The position numbers and the translations under genes were made by a program. Shown here one piece after another: positions 33,732 to 42,766 of a DNA stretch of 64,000 bases. Where the stretch lies: positions 124,001-188,000 of the forward strand of contig NZ_BBWV01000005.1 of the NCBI RefSeq assembly GCF_000974785.1, written 5' to 3'. The stretch's first letter is position 1; every line of letters starts with the position of its first letter. The notes below the pieces were generated by a model. That model saw only the letters and a list, made by a program, of their open reading frames with translations. It did no database searches and was not told the DNA's origin. Origin of the DNA: Flavihumibacter petaseus NBRC 106054. Its GTDB lineage: Bacteria; Bacteroidota; Bacteroidia; Chitinophagales; Chitinophagaceae.

Positions 33732-35483
33732 ATGAAGCGAATTTTTATAGGCTGTGTGATGCTGGCAATGATTGCCGGATGCAAAAAAGATGGCCCCACG
33801 AATAATCCAATAACCCCTGGACAGAGCGCTTACCAGGTTGACCTGTCAACCGATAAGGCAGCTTACTACCCCGGCGACCGGGTGATGTTTACGATCAGCA
33901 AAACAATACCGGGAACGGTTAAGGTTCGTTATCGCCGGCAAAGCACCACGCTCCGGGAGGATGCCCTCACCGGCACCTCCTGGGAGTGGGTGGCGCCTTC
34001 GGATGACTACACTGGTTACCTTGTTGACCTCTACGAACGGGTGGGCGACAGTGATAAGGTTTATGGGAGTATTGCAGTGGATGTATCAAGTGATTGGGCA
34101 AAGTTCCCGCGGTATGGATTCTTATCCGCCTTCGGACAGATGAGTACGGCTGCAATAGAAGATGTAGTCGCGAACCTGAATCGGCATCATATCAACGGGC
34201 TGCAGTTCCAGGACTGGCATTTCAAGCATCACCAGCCGCTTGCGGGGTCAGCGGCGAACCCGGCAGACAACTGGAAGGATATAGCCAACCGGGATAATTA
34301 CCGGAGTACGGTGAATGGTTATATTTCGGCGGCGCATAACCGCAACATGAAGGCGATGTTTTACAACCTGGCCATGGGTGCCCTGAACGATGCGGCAGCG
34401 GACGGCGTACAGGAACAATGGTATATGTTCAAAGACCGGTCGCATGGTGTAAAAGATCTGCATCCGCTGCCAAAGCCCCCTTTTAAGAGCGACATCTACC
34501 TGACTGATCCTTCCAATGCGGTGTGGCAGCAATATCTCGCGGCAAGGAATAACGACGTCTACAGCGTATTTGATTTTGACGGTTTTCATATCGATCAGCT
34601 GGGAGACCGGGGTGCTGAATACGATTATGCAGGTAACAGCATCAACCTTGCCGCGGCTTATTTACCTTTTGTGGAAGCCATGAAAGCGGCATCACCGGGC
34701 AGGCAGCTCGTGATGAATGCGGTGAACCAGTACGGCCAGCAGAACAGTATTGCGGCATCGCCGGTGGATTTTCTGTACACGGAAGTGTGGTCGCCGAATG
34801 AAGGGTACAAAGACCTGGCGACCATTATTCAGAACAATGACCTGTTTGCGGGGGGACTGAAAAAAACAGTGCTGGCTGCCTATATGGATTATGCGGTGGC
34901 AGATAACCAGGGTTGGTTCAATACGCCCGGGGTACTGCTGACCGACGCCGTGATCTTTGCCTTCGGCGGAGCACACCTGGAGCTGGGCGAGCACATGCTG
35001 GGAAAGGAATATTTTCCTAATAATAACCTCCAGATGAAAGATGACCTGAAGCAGGCCCTGGTGCGTTATTATGACTTCATGGTGGCATACCAGAACCTGT
35101 TGCGGGATGGCGGTACATTTACGACTGCGCCGGTTAGCTGTACCAACGGGAAGCTGTTGCTGAACAACTGGCCGCCGCAATCCGGCAGCGTTTCCGTTGT
35201 GGCGAAAGACCTGGGCAACAAGCAGGTATTGCATCTCATCAATTTCGCCAATGCAGCGCACCTGAATTGGCGCGATACCAATGGTAACCAGACGATGCCG
35301 TTGACTATTCAGAACGCTGCGATACAATTCACTTCAGCAAAACCGGTGACAAAGATCTGGGTCGCATCACCAGATACTGATCATGGTGTTGCACATCCGG
35401 TCGCTTTTACACAAAATGGTAATACCGTAAATTTCAACCTGCCCGTGTTACAGTATTGGGATATGGTAGTGATCGAAAACTAA
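33732..35483 (+). CDS. GH66 endodextranase-like lipoprotein
   Basis: Start at ATG 33732 (MKRIFIGCVMLAMIAGCKK), giving a lipobox (MIAGC, Cys17); 583 residues. About 40-120: an N-terminal Ig-like domain (YPGDRVMFTISKTIPGTVKVR). Catalytic TIM barrel: FPRYGFLSAFGQ, HINGLQFQDWHFKHHQPL, FDFDGFHIDQLGDRG with probable nucleophile Asp288, and LYTEVWSPNEGY with probable acid/base Glu351; the spacing fits characterised GH66 enzymes. C-terminal beta-domain about 470-583. GH66 enzymes cleave internal alpha-1,6 links of dextran or make cyclic isomaltooligosaccharides; with SusCD and GH31 next to it, surface endo-dextranase is the better guess. Confidence 0.9.
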   Translation: MKRIFIGCVMLAMIAGCKKDGPTNNPITPGQSAYQVDLSTDKAAYYPGDRVMFTISKTIPGTVKVRYRRQSTTLREDALTGTSWEWVAPSDDYTGYLVDLYERVGDSDKVYGSIAVDVSSDWAKFPRYGFLSAFGQMSTAAIEDVVANLNRHHINGLQFQDWHFKHHQPLAGSAANPADNWKDIANRDNYRSTVNGYISAAHNRNMKAMFYNLAMGALNDAAADGVQEQWYMFKDRSHGVKDLHPLPKPPFKSDIYLTDPSNAVWQQYLAARNNDVYSVFDFDGFHIDQLGDRGAEYDYAGNSINLAAAYLPFVEAMKAASPGRQLVMNAVNQYGQQNSIAASPVDFLYTEVWSPNEGYKDLATIIQNNDLFAGGLKKTVLAAYMDYAVADNQGWFNTPGVLLTDAVIFAFGGAHLELGEHMLGKEYFPNNNLQMKDDLKQALVRYYDFMVAYQNLLRDGGTFTTAPVSCTNGKLLLNNWPPQSGSVSVVAKDLGNKQVLHLINFANAAHLNWRDTNGNQTMPLTIQNAAIQFTSAKPVTKIWVASPDTDHGVAHPVAFTQNGNTVNFNLPVLQYWDMVVIEN

Positions 35484-38009
35484 ATGAACATGCGTAAACA
35501 TAAATGGCTGACGGTGCTGGTGTTGCTGGTGACGGTTGGGGTACACGCACAAAACTGGCAGAAGGCAGGTGACTGCACTTCCTTTGCAGCGAACGGCAAC
35601 ACGGTGGTATTCAATACTGCCGGTAAGGCAAAACTCTCTGTAAAATTCAGCAGCGGGAGTGTGGTGAAGATCTGGTATGATCCGAAGGGCGCGTTCAAAA
35701 GGAACAATGAATCCTTTGCGGTGATCAATGAAAACCTGGAACCGCTCAGTGAGATCAGGGTGGAAGAACAGGCGCAGAGTTATGAAGTATTTACCGGTAA
35801 ACTGCGGGTGAGGGTGAACAAGTATCCCCTGCAGGTACAGGTCTTTGACAAGTACCAGAAGTTGTTGCTGGGCGATTACAAAGACCTGGGGCATGTGAGC
35901 GAAGGCAACGCCACGGCAGCATTCAAGACATTGCGCAGCGATGAACATTTCCTGGGACTCGGAGAAAAATCCGGTCCCCTCGACAGGCGGGGCCGGAGTT
36001 ACAGGATGTGGAACAGCGACAAACCCTGTTACGGTGTGAATGAAGATCCTTTGTATAAAAGCATTCCGTTCTTCATGAGCAGCTATCGGTATGGCATCTT
36101 TTTCGATAACACCTATAAGACACAATTCAAATTCGGAACGGCGTCAGATGAGTATTATTCCTTTGAGGCGCCGAATGGTGAGATGGTTTACTATTTCATC
36201 CATGGCAATGATTACAAGCAGATCATTGAGCAGTATACGCAGCTGACAGGAAAACCGATATTGCCACCCGACTGGGCTTTTGGTTTCTCCCAATGCCGCG
36301 GATTATATACCAATGAAAAACTGGCAAGGAGTGTGGCGGCGGAATTCAGGAAAAGGAAGATCCCCTGCGATATTATTTACCAGGACATCGGCTGGGTAGA
36401 TGGTCTGCAGGATTTCAACTGGCATAAGGATAAGTATACAGATCCGAAAGGGATGGTCAGCTACCTCGATTCAATGGGATTCAAAATGATCCTGTCACAG
36501 GACCCGGTAATCTCGCAGGCAACACAGCGGCAGTGGCGGGAAGCAGATTCGTTGCATTATTTCGCCGTTGATAGTAGTACGGGAAAATCATACGATATGC
36601 CCTGGCCCTGGGGTGGTAACTGCGGGGTGGTGGATTTTACCCATCCGGCAGTGGCGGACTGGTGGGGGGCGCAGCAGCAAAAACCATTGAATGATGGCGT
36701 GCGCGGGTTCTGGACCGATATGGGTGAACCGGCGTGGAGTAATGAGGATGCGACTGAGCGCCTGCGTATGAAACACTATCTCGGGATGCACGATGAGATC
36801 CATAATGTATATGGCTTCAGCTGGGATAAGGTTGTGAAAGAGCAATTTGAAAAACGCAATCCCAATAAGCGGGTATTCCAGATGACGCGTGCCGCCTATG
36901 CGGGATTACAGCGGTATACTTTTGGCTGGTCGGGCGATTCAGGAAATGGCGATAATGTGCTGGACGGCTGGAACCGGCTGGCGAACCAGGTGCCGATTGG
37001 TATATCGGCGGGAATGGGTGTGCTGCCCTTCTGGGCATGCGATATCTCGGGGTATTGTGGTGATGTAAAAGATTATCCCGCCATGGCGGAATTGTATACC
37101 AGGTGGATGCAGTTCGGCGTTTTCAACCCGCTGAGCAGGGCACACCATGAGGGCGATAATGCCGTGGAACCATGGTTGTTCGGTAAAGAAGCAGAAGACA
37201 TCTGCCGGAAAGCAATTGAATTGAAGTACCGCCTGTTTCCCTATATTTATACTTATGCCCGGGAGGCACATGAAAAGGGATTGCCGCTGATGCGTGCGCT
37301 TATCCTGGAATATCCTGAAGATGAAAATGCATTCAAAGTGGACGATGAATTCATGTTCGGCCACGAATTGCTGGTAGCGCCCGTGCTGAAGAAAGGCGCG
37401 GTGAGCCGGAATGTTTACCTGCCGGAAGGCGAGTGGATCGATTTCAATGACGGGAAGACCGTTTATAACGGCGGACAGGTGATCAACTATCCGGCACCGT
37501 TAGCCGTGACGCCAATTTTTGTGCGGAAGGGATCGATCATTCCTATGATGCCGGTGATGCAGTATATCGGGCAGGAAAAGAATCATCCGGTTTATGCAGA
37601 GATCTTTCCCCATGACAATAGGGAGGAAGCGACTTTTACCCTTTATGAGGATGATGGCAATTCGCTCGGGTACCAGAAAGATGAATATGGAACAGTTCAA
37701 TTCACCTGTAAGAAAGAAGGGGCCGGTTATTCCGTGAGTGTTGTCACCGATACTAAAAATGGATTTGTCCAGAACAGCCATCGCAATATCGTGCTGAACC
37801 TGCACCTCAACAGGAAGCCTTCCGCTGTTGCGACCGGCAAGGTTACAGCGAAGGTACTTACTGCAGCGGCACTGGAAACAGCGATCGGTAAGGAAATCAC
37901 CACCACCGCCTGGAGCTGGAACGAGAAGACAAAAGTCTGTTCCATAAAACTTCCTGCTGGTGGTGCGCCACTACAGGTAACCATCAAATCTCCGGCAACA
38001 GCAAAATAA
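35484..38009 (+). CDS. GH31 alpha-glucosidase
   Basis: 841 residues, exported (signal ending VGVHAQ). It begins directly after the GH66 stop codon. N-terminal beta-domain, then the GH31 barrel: the HFYGLGE-type FLGLGEKSGPLDRRG, nucleophile Asp412 in GFWTDMGEP, acid/base Asp485 in FGWSGDSGNGD and a conserved HHEGDN segment (RAHHEGDNAVEPW); C-terminal beta-domains with DUF5110-like YEDDGNSLGY. Hydrolyses terminal alpha-linked glucose; in this locus it would trim imported isomaltooligosaccharides in the periplasm. Confidence 0.95.
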   Translation: MNMRKHKWLTVLVLLVTVGVHAQNWQKAGDCTSFAANGNTVVFNTAGKAKLSVKFSSGSVVKIWYDPKGAFKRNNESFAVINENLEPLSEIRVEEQAQSYEVFTGKLRVRVNKYPLQVQVFDKYQKLLLGDYKDLGHVSEGNATAAFKTLRSDEHFLGLGEKSGPLDRRGRSYRMWNSDKPCYGVNEDPLYKSIPFFMSSYRYGIFFDNTYKTQFKFGTASDEYYSFEAPNGEMVYYFIHGNDYKQIIEQYTQLTGKPILPPDWAFGFSQCRGLYTNEKLARSVAAEFRKRKIPCDIIYQDIGWVDGLQDFNWHKDKYTDPKGMVSYLDSMGFKMILSQDPVISQATQRQWREADSLHYFAVDSSTGKSYDMPWPWGGNCGVVDFTHPAVADWWGAQQQKPLNDGVRGFWTDMGEPAWSNEDATERLRMKHYLGMHDEIHNVYGFSWDKVVKEQFEKRNPNKRVFQMTRAAYAGLQRYTFGWSGDSGNGDNVLDGWNRLANQVPIGISAGMGVLPFWACDISGYCGDVKDYPAMAELYTRWMQFGVFNPLSRAHHEGDNAVEPWLFGKEAEDICRKAIELKYRLFPYIYTYAREAHEKGLPLMRALILEYPEDENAFKVDDEFMFGHELLVAPVLKKGAVSRNVYLPEGEWIDFNDGKTVYNGGQVINYPAPLAVTPIFVRKGSIIPMMPVMQYIGQEKNHPVYAEIFPHDNREEATFTLYEDDGNSLGYQKDEYGTVQFTCKKEGAGYSVSVVTDTKNGFVQNSHRNIVLNLHLNRKPSAVATGKVTAKVLTAAALETAIGKEITTTAWSWNEKTKVCSIKLPAGGAPLQVTIKSPATAK

Positions 38010-38014
38010 TCCTG

Positions 38015-40693
38015 ATGAAATCGACAGTATTTTTGGGTATGCTGGTTGCGGCAGCCCTGGGATCGAACGCCCAAAACGGAAAGCCTTTATGGCAAAACAA
38101 GGCCTATAGCGTATATGCAGACAGCGTGCGCCAGGGAAACTATGTGGCGAAAGCGATCAGTGGTACGCAGCTCGTGTCCAATTATGAGAGTCCCGCAAAC
38201 CTATTTAAGAGCGCGGACATCAGCTTCAAATTCAGTATCAACGGAAAGGATAATGAGATGGTTTCGGGAACGGATCACCATCTCGCCTGCGTTGCAGTAA
38301 ATGGCGCTTATACAACGCCGCTGCTGAAATTCGGCACGGTGGCGCAGGACCAATACCAGCCCTCCGGTGCATATATCGCACCCAATACGCGGCTGACCAT
38401 CCGCGTGGATATGCGGGAGGTGATACAGGCATTTGCGGCAACAGGTTATTATACGACGTTTAAAGGAGAGAAAATCTATAAGGAGGATTTCAAGGGCGTG
38501 TATGTGGCCGGTAGTACGGCGCCGCTGATCTGGGATTTCGACAACCTGGTAAACCACCCGGATCTGCAGCTGCAGGATACCGATGGGGACGGGATCTATG
38601 AAGTGACCCTGACCATGAATGCGTTTGGCCAGCAGAAAACGACAGATGCCTCGTGGGCAATGCAAAAGAACCTGGATGCCTGGCCCCGGTACCAATCCCC
38701 TTACCCGATTTCGGATGCGAACTATAACCTGTCGCTGGAAGAAATGCTGAATGCCGTGGAACCCGACAGTACTTTCCGTACCGGTAAGGAATGGGCGGGT
38801 GTATGGACGCGCGATGTGAGCTACAGCATTATCCTTTCGATGGCGCAGCTGCAGCCGCAGGTGGCAATGAACAGCCTGCTGCGCAAGGTGAACAAAAAGA
38901 AAAGGATCATCCAGGATACGGGGACGGGCGGGGCCTGGCCGGTATCGACTGACCGGATGGTATGGGCCATTGCCGCCTGGGAAATTTATGAAGTGACAGG
39001 AGACAGGGAATGGCTGCGGCAGGCGCAGGAGATCATTAAAAACTCGGTAGAAGATGACCTGGAGAATGTTTATGATCCGGCGACCGGACTGGTAAAAGGT
39101 GAGTCCTCCTTCCTGGACTGGAGGGAGCAGACCTATCCCCGGTGGATGCAGCCGGTGGATATTTTTGAATCAGAAAACCTGGGTACCAACGCCGTGCATT
39201 ACAGGGCCAATATGGTGCTGGGCAGGATGAGTGCATTGCTGGGCGACAAGGCGGCAGCGGAAAAGCATCAGCAGCTGGCTTTGACCATCAAACGCGGTAT
39301 CAATAACTATTTATGGCAGAAAGATGCCCGGTACTACGGGCAGTTCCTGTATGGCCGTGCCAGCAGGATTCTGTCGCCGCGGTGGGAAACATTAGGGGAG
39401 GCCCTGTGTATTTTATTTGATATTGCCGACCAGGCGCAGGCGCAACAGATGATGATCAATGCACCCATAACGGATTTTGGCATACCCTGTATTGCTCCGC
39501 AAATCCCGGATATTCCCCCCTATCACAACAATGGCGTATGGCCGTTTGTGCAGGCCTACTGGATGCTGGCGGCAGCGAAATGCGGCAATGAGGAAGCGGT
39601 GATGCAAAGCATCAGTACCATCTACCGGGCGGCTTCGTTGTTCGCGACCAACAAGGAAAACTTTGTTGCTGAGAATGGCGATTTCCTGGGTACGCAGATC
39701 AACTCGAGCAATATGCTATGGAGCCTGGCGGGAAATATCGCCATTGTACACAAGGTATGGTTCGGCATGCAGTTCAGGGAAGACGGCCTGCTTTTTCGCC
39801 CCTTTGTGCCGAAGGCCCTGCAGGGAAAAAGAAGCCTGCATCATTTCCGGTACCGCAATGCTGTGCTGAACATAGACCTGGAAGGTTTCGGCAATGTGGT
39901 AAATCGGTTTGTTGTGGATGGAAAAGAAGTTTCGTCTCATCAGGTTCCGGCGGATTTGTCAGGAACCCATCATGTGGAGATCGTAATGACCGGCGGACTG
40001 GTTCAGAACGGCAACAAGCCCGGCAATGGGAATTACACATCGTTGCCGGCGCCGGAGATTAAATATGAAAGCGGTGAATTGCAGTGGGGCACGATAGCAG
40101 GAGCGACAAGTTACCAGGTGCTGAAAAATGGTAAGGCGTTCAAACAACTTACCGGCACCATCCTGTCGGTGCGGGCGTCGGGTTTTGATGAGTACCAGGT
40201 TATTGCTTTGGATAAAAACAATGTGCCTTCCTTTGCGAGTGAGCCGGTATCTGTAACGGCAGCGGGCGCTATTTCCATTTATGAGGCAGAACAATATGCC
40301 GGGAAGGCTGCGTTGCCTTATAAGGGATATTCCGGGGAGGGTTTTGTTGAAACTACTGTAACAGTCAACCCGCGGATCGTCATCCCCATCACTGTAAAGA
40401 AGGATGGCAATTTCCTGATCGATTGCCGGTATGCCAATGGAAATGGTCCCACCAATACGGATAACAAATGCGCCGTAAGGACCTTGCTGGTGGATGGTAA
40501 TAAGAAGGGCGTACTGGTATTACCGCAAAGAGGAAAGGGGGAGTGGTCGGCCTGGGGTTACAGCAACAGTGTACAGGTTTTCCTGACCGCGGGAAAACAT
40601 GAACTGCTAATCGAGTACCGGGATGTGAATGATAACATGAATGGTGAAGTTAACCAGGCTATGATTGATCAGGTACGGTTGACCAGGAAATAG
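38015..40693 (+). CDS. Six-hairpin glycosidase (amylo-alpha-1,6-glucosidase-like) with C-terminal CBM
   Basis: 892 residues, exported (signal ending LGSNAQ). About 25-210: beta-sandwich domain with ADISFKFSINGKDNEMVSG, ending DTDGDGIYEVTLTMN. About 240-640: an (alpha/alpha)6 barrel with EWAGVWTRDVSYSIILSM (probable catalytic Asp/Glu region), DTGTGGAWPVSTDRMVWAI, FLDWREQTYPRWMQP, and IPPYHNNGVWPFVQAYWML. About 660-750: a Fn3-like stretch (YESGELQWGTIAGATSYQV); about 755-892: a CBM6/CBM35-like jelly roll (YEAEQYAGKAALPY, WSAWGYSNSVQVFLTAGKHE). Probably removes alpha-linked branches or glucose from the target glucan. Last gene of the locus, 5 bases after GH31. Confidence 0.8.
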   Translation: MKSTVFLGMLVAAALGSNAQNGKPLWQNKAYSVYADSVRQGNYVAKAISGTQLVSNYESPANLFKSADISFKFSINGKDNEMVSGTDHHLACVAVNGAYTTPLLKFGTVAQDQYQPSGAYIAPNTRLTIRVDMREVIQAFAATGYYTTFKGEKIYKEDFKGVYVAGSTAPLIWDFDNLVNHPDLQLQDTDGDGIYEVTLTMNAFGQQKTTDASWAMQKNLDAWPRYQSPYPISDANYNLSLEEMLNAVEPDSTFRTGKEWAGVWTRDVSYSIILSMAQLQPQVAMNSLLRKVNKKKRIIQDTGTGGAWPVSTDRMVWAIAAWEIYEVTGDREWLRQAQEIIKNSVEDDLENVYDPATGLVKGESSFLDWREQTYPRWMQPVDIFESENLGTNAVHYRANMVLGRMSALLGDKAAAEKHQQLALTIKRGINNYLWQKDARYYGQFLYGRASRILSPRWETLGEALCILFDIADQAQAQQMMINAPITDFGIPCIAPQIPDIPPYHNNGVWPFVQAYWMLAAAKCGNEEAVMQSISTIYRAASLFATNKENFVAENGDFLGTQINSSNMLWSLAGNIAIVHKVWFGMQFREDGLLFRPFVPKALQGKRSLHHFRYRNAVLNIDLEGFGNVVNRFVVDGKEVSSHQVPADLSGTHHVEIVMTGGLVQNGNKPGNGNYTSLPAPEIKYESGELQWGTIAGATSYQVLKNGKAFKQLTGTILSVRASGFDEYQVIALDKNNVPSFASEPVSVTAAGAISIYEAEQYAGKAALPYKGYSGEGFVETTVTVNPRIVIPITVKKDGNFLIDCRYANGNGPTNTDNKCAVRTLLVDGNKKGVLVLPQRGKGEWSAWGYSNSVQVFLTAGKHELLIEYRDVNDNMNGEVNQAMIDQVRLTRK

Positions 40694-40708
40694 AAAATGA
40701 TCGCCGGA

Positions 40709-41404
40709 TTAATTCAAAACAGAACAGCGAAAGTAAAATTCCAGGCGCATGCGTTTATGCTGGTAGCCTTGAGTAAAAGCAGATGCATCCAGATAGCTGA
40801 AAAAACCACTTGAAGTAACTGATAGCTTTCCAAAAATTTCCTGCTGACCTTTTTCATACTTCCTGTTAAGAACAAGGTTGCTGACAGTGGCAGGTATGTC
40901 GAAATTGTCCACCATTTTCCCCGACTTAGTGGTTCGGAAGGCCGCGATTTTGGTGAATTCGTTATAACGTGCCGTTACACTATTGCCGGTAAGTTTTGCC
41001 GTAACACCGAACCCTGATAACAATGCCCGTCCGGCGGCGATCTCAAGCGTATCACCTTTAACCCGGCAACGGCAGGTTAACCATGCAGGATGCTCTGTCG
41101 TGATGGACAGGTTTTCATCGATACTGGATGCCAATGGTTCTTCTATTCCTGTTTCTTTGTTGACAATGAAGATCTGTAATGAAGTGTCAACCGGCTTTAG
41201 GTGTTCCTTGTTCAGGGTGTCGGTATGAATGTTGGTCAAAAGACCTAAGCCGTTTCGAAACGCAGTATCTTTTAACGATTGAATATGGTCTGGTGCCTGT
41301 TGAAAAACTTTCCGGTAAGCTGCCGTAATATTGGTATCCACCTGGTATTGTGCATTCGTGCGGTCACCGGTGATAATGAAAATGAAGAACAGCAACTTTT
41401 TCAT
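40709..41404 (-). CDS. Secreted protein of unknown function
   Basis: 231 residues with an N-terminal signal (LLFFIFIITGDRTNAQ). The mature part is beta-rich (EHPAWLTCRCRVKGDTLEIA, SGKMVDNFDIPATVSNLVL) with a paired CRC. It converges on the end of the dextran locus, 15 bases from its stop, and is not part of it. Family not recognised. Confidence 0.6.
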   Translation of the reverse strand: MKKLLFFIFIITGDRTNAQYQVDTNITAAYRKVFQQAPDHIQSLKDTAFRNGLGLLTNIHTDTLNKEHLKPVDTSLQIFIVNKETGIEEPLASSIDENLSITTEHPAWLTCRCRVKGDTLEIAAGRALLSGFGVTAKLTGNSVTARYNEFTKIAAFRTTKSGKMVDNFDIPATVSNLVLNRKYEKGQQEIFGKLSVTSSGFFSYLDASAFTQGYQHKRMRLEFYFRCSVLN

Positions 41405-41612
41405 AAGGTATCGGTCGTGAAAGCCATGGAAGTGGCGGTAACGACGTTGAAGGTTTTAGTTTTCATCTGATCAATTCTACGTCCAAAAGCTGTGATACAA
41501 TAAAGATAATAAAGCTCTTTGAATTACAAAGTGAAACCAACGAATAACTTTCCTGCGTCCAGTCAGCACTAATTATCCTTTTCTGTAGATTACAGCATGT
41601 AACCAGGAGTTT

Positions 41613-42065
41613 ATGGGTGCTCACAAAACGATTAGTTCGATACTGATACTGTTATTACTGTCTTTCACGACACCGCTGAAAGCGCAAACCAATGCCGATG
41701 CCATTGTCGGTTTCTGGCTGACGAAAGGAGACCATCCGGCCAAAATACAGATCTACGCTTCCGGAGGACGGTATTATGGAAAAATAGTCTGGCTGAAAGA
41801 ACCCGAACAGGATGGCAAGCCTATTGTCGATTCAAAGAATCCGGATCCCAGGTTGCAAAACCAGCCGGTTATAGGACTGCTCATCTTAAAGGATTTCCGG
41901 TTCGATGATGATGAATGGAACGGTGGTAAAGTGTATGATCCTGAAAGCGGAAAAACCTACAGCGCCTTCCTGTCGCTGCAAAACAGCGCTACCTTAAAAG
42001 TGCGGGGCTATGTGGGCATCTCGCTGCTGGGCAGAACGGAGACCTGGACAAGAACCCAATTCTGA
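41613..42065 (+). CDS. DUF2147 family exported protein
   Basis: 150 residues with a signal ending PLKAQ. DUF2147 signature: IVGFWLTKGDHPAKIQIY, YYGKIVWLKEP, KNPDPRLQNQPVIGLLIL, FDDDEWNGGKVYDPESGKTY, LKVRGYVGISLLGRTETW. A secreted lipocalin-like beta-protein; its role is unknown. Stands alone. Confidence 0.9.
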   Translation: MGAHKTISSILILLLLSFTTPLKAQTNADAIVGFWLTKGDHPAKIQIYASGGRYYGKIVWLKEPEQDGKPIVDSKNPDPRLQNQPVIGLLILKDFRFDDDEWNGGKVYDPESGKTYSAFLSLQNSATLKVRGYVGISLLGRTETWTRTQF

Positions 42066-42083
42066 TGTGGTTCGAATGGGAAA

Positions 42084-42755
42084 CTACTGCAGAATATCCA
42101 CAATCTCTTTAAAGCCTTTTTGTTTTGCATGTTGGAGTGGCTTAACGCCATCATGATCCGGTATATCCAGTTTTGCCCCGGCATCTTTCAGTATCTGCAC
42201 GATCTCCTGGTATTTTTTACTGCCGTCTCCCAGTACGATCGCTTCCATTAACCCAGTCCAGCCCAGGCGGTTCACATGATTGATCGGGAAGCCTTTGGTA
42301 TTGGCCAGTAGGCGGACCGTTTCTATATGTCCCCGTTCGCAGGCCGGGATCAGCGCCGTGCCATTGTAGCGGTTGAAGATATCAAACCTTGCACCGTTCG
42401 TAATAAAGAGTTTCACCAGTTCGGTTTGTCCGCTTGCCCCGGCATACAGGAAGGGACTATCCAGGTTATCGGCCTGCTGGTTGACATCCGCCTTGTACCG
42501 CACCAGGAGTATTGCCATTTCCGTAAGGTGGTTGTTCACAGCGATGAGCAACAGGTTGCGCTTACCATTGTCCGTGGTATTAACGCTCACACCGGCTTTC
42601 AGCGCAGCTTCCACACCGGCCAGATCATTTTGCCTGACCATGGCCAGGATATCTTTACTGTTCATGATGGCTGAATTTTCGTTATCATTAACTGGTGTTG
42701 AATAGCAGGAGCCAATGGTCACGCTGAACACCAGCAGTAAAGCGACTATATGCAT
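42084..42755 (-). CDS. Ankyrin-repeat lipoprotein
   Basis: 223 residues with a lipobox (VTIGSCYST, Cys17). Five or so ankyrin repeats follow: NDLAGVEAALKAGVSVNTTD, LTEMAILLVRYKADVNQQAD, GQTELVKLFITNGARFDIF, GHIETVRLLANTKGFPINHV, and QEIVQILKDAGAKLDIPDHD. A protein-interaction scaffold facing the periplasm. It starts 11 bases after the amidohydrolase, so it is co-transcribed and could bind it. Confidence 0.88.
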   Translation of the reverse strand: MHIVALLLVFSVTIGSCYSTPVNDNENSAIMNSKDILAMVRQNDLAGVEAALKAGVSVNTTDNGKRNLLLIAVNNHLTEMAILLVRYKADVNQQADNLDSPFLYAGASGQTELVKLFITNGARFDIFNRYNGTALIPACERGHIETVRLLANTKGFPINHVNRLGWTGLMEAIVLGDGSKKYQEIVQILKDAGAKLDIPDHDGVKPLQHAKQKGFKEIVDILQ

Positions 42756-42766
42756 CGTTGCTCTTT

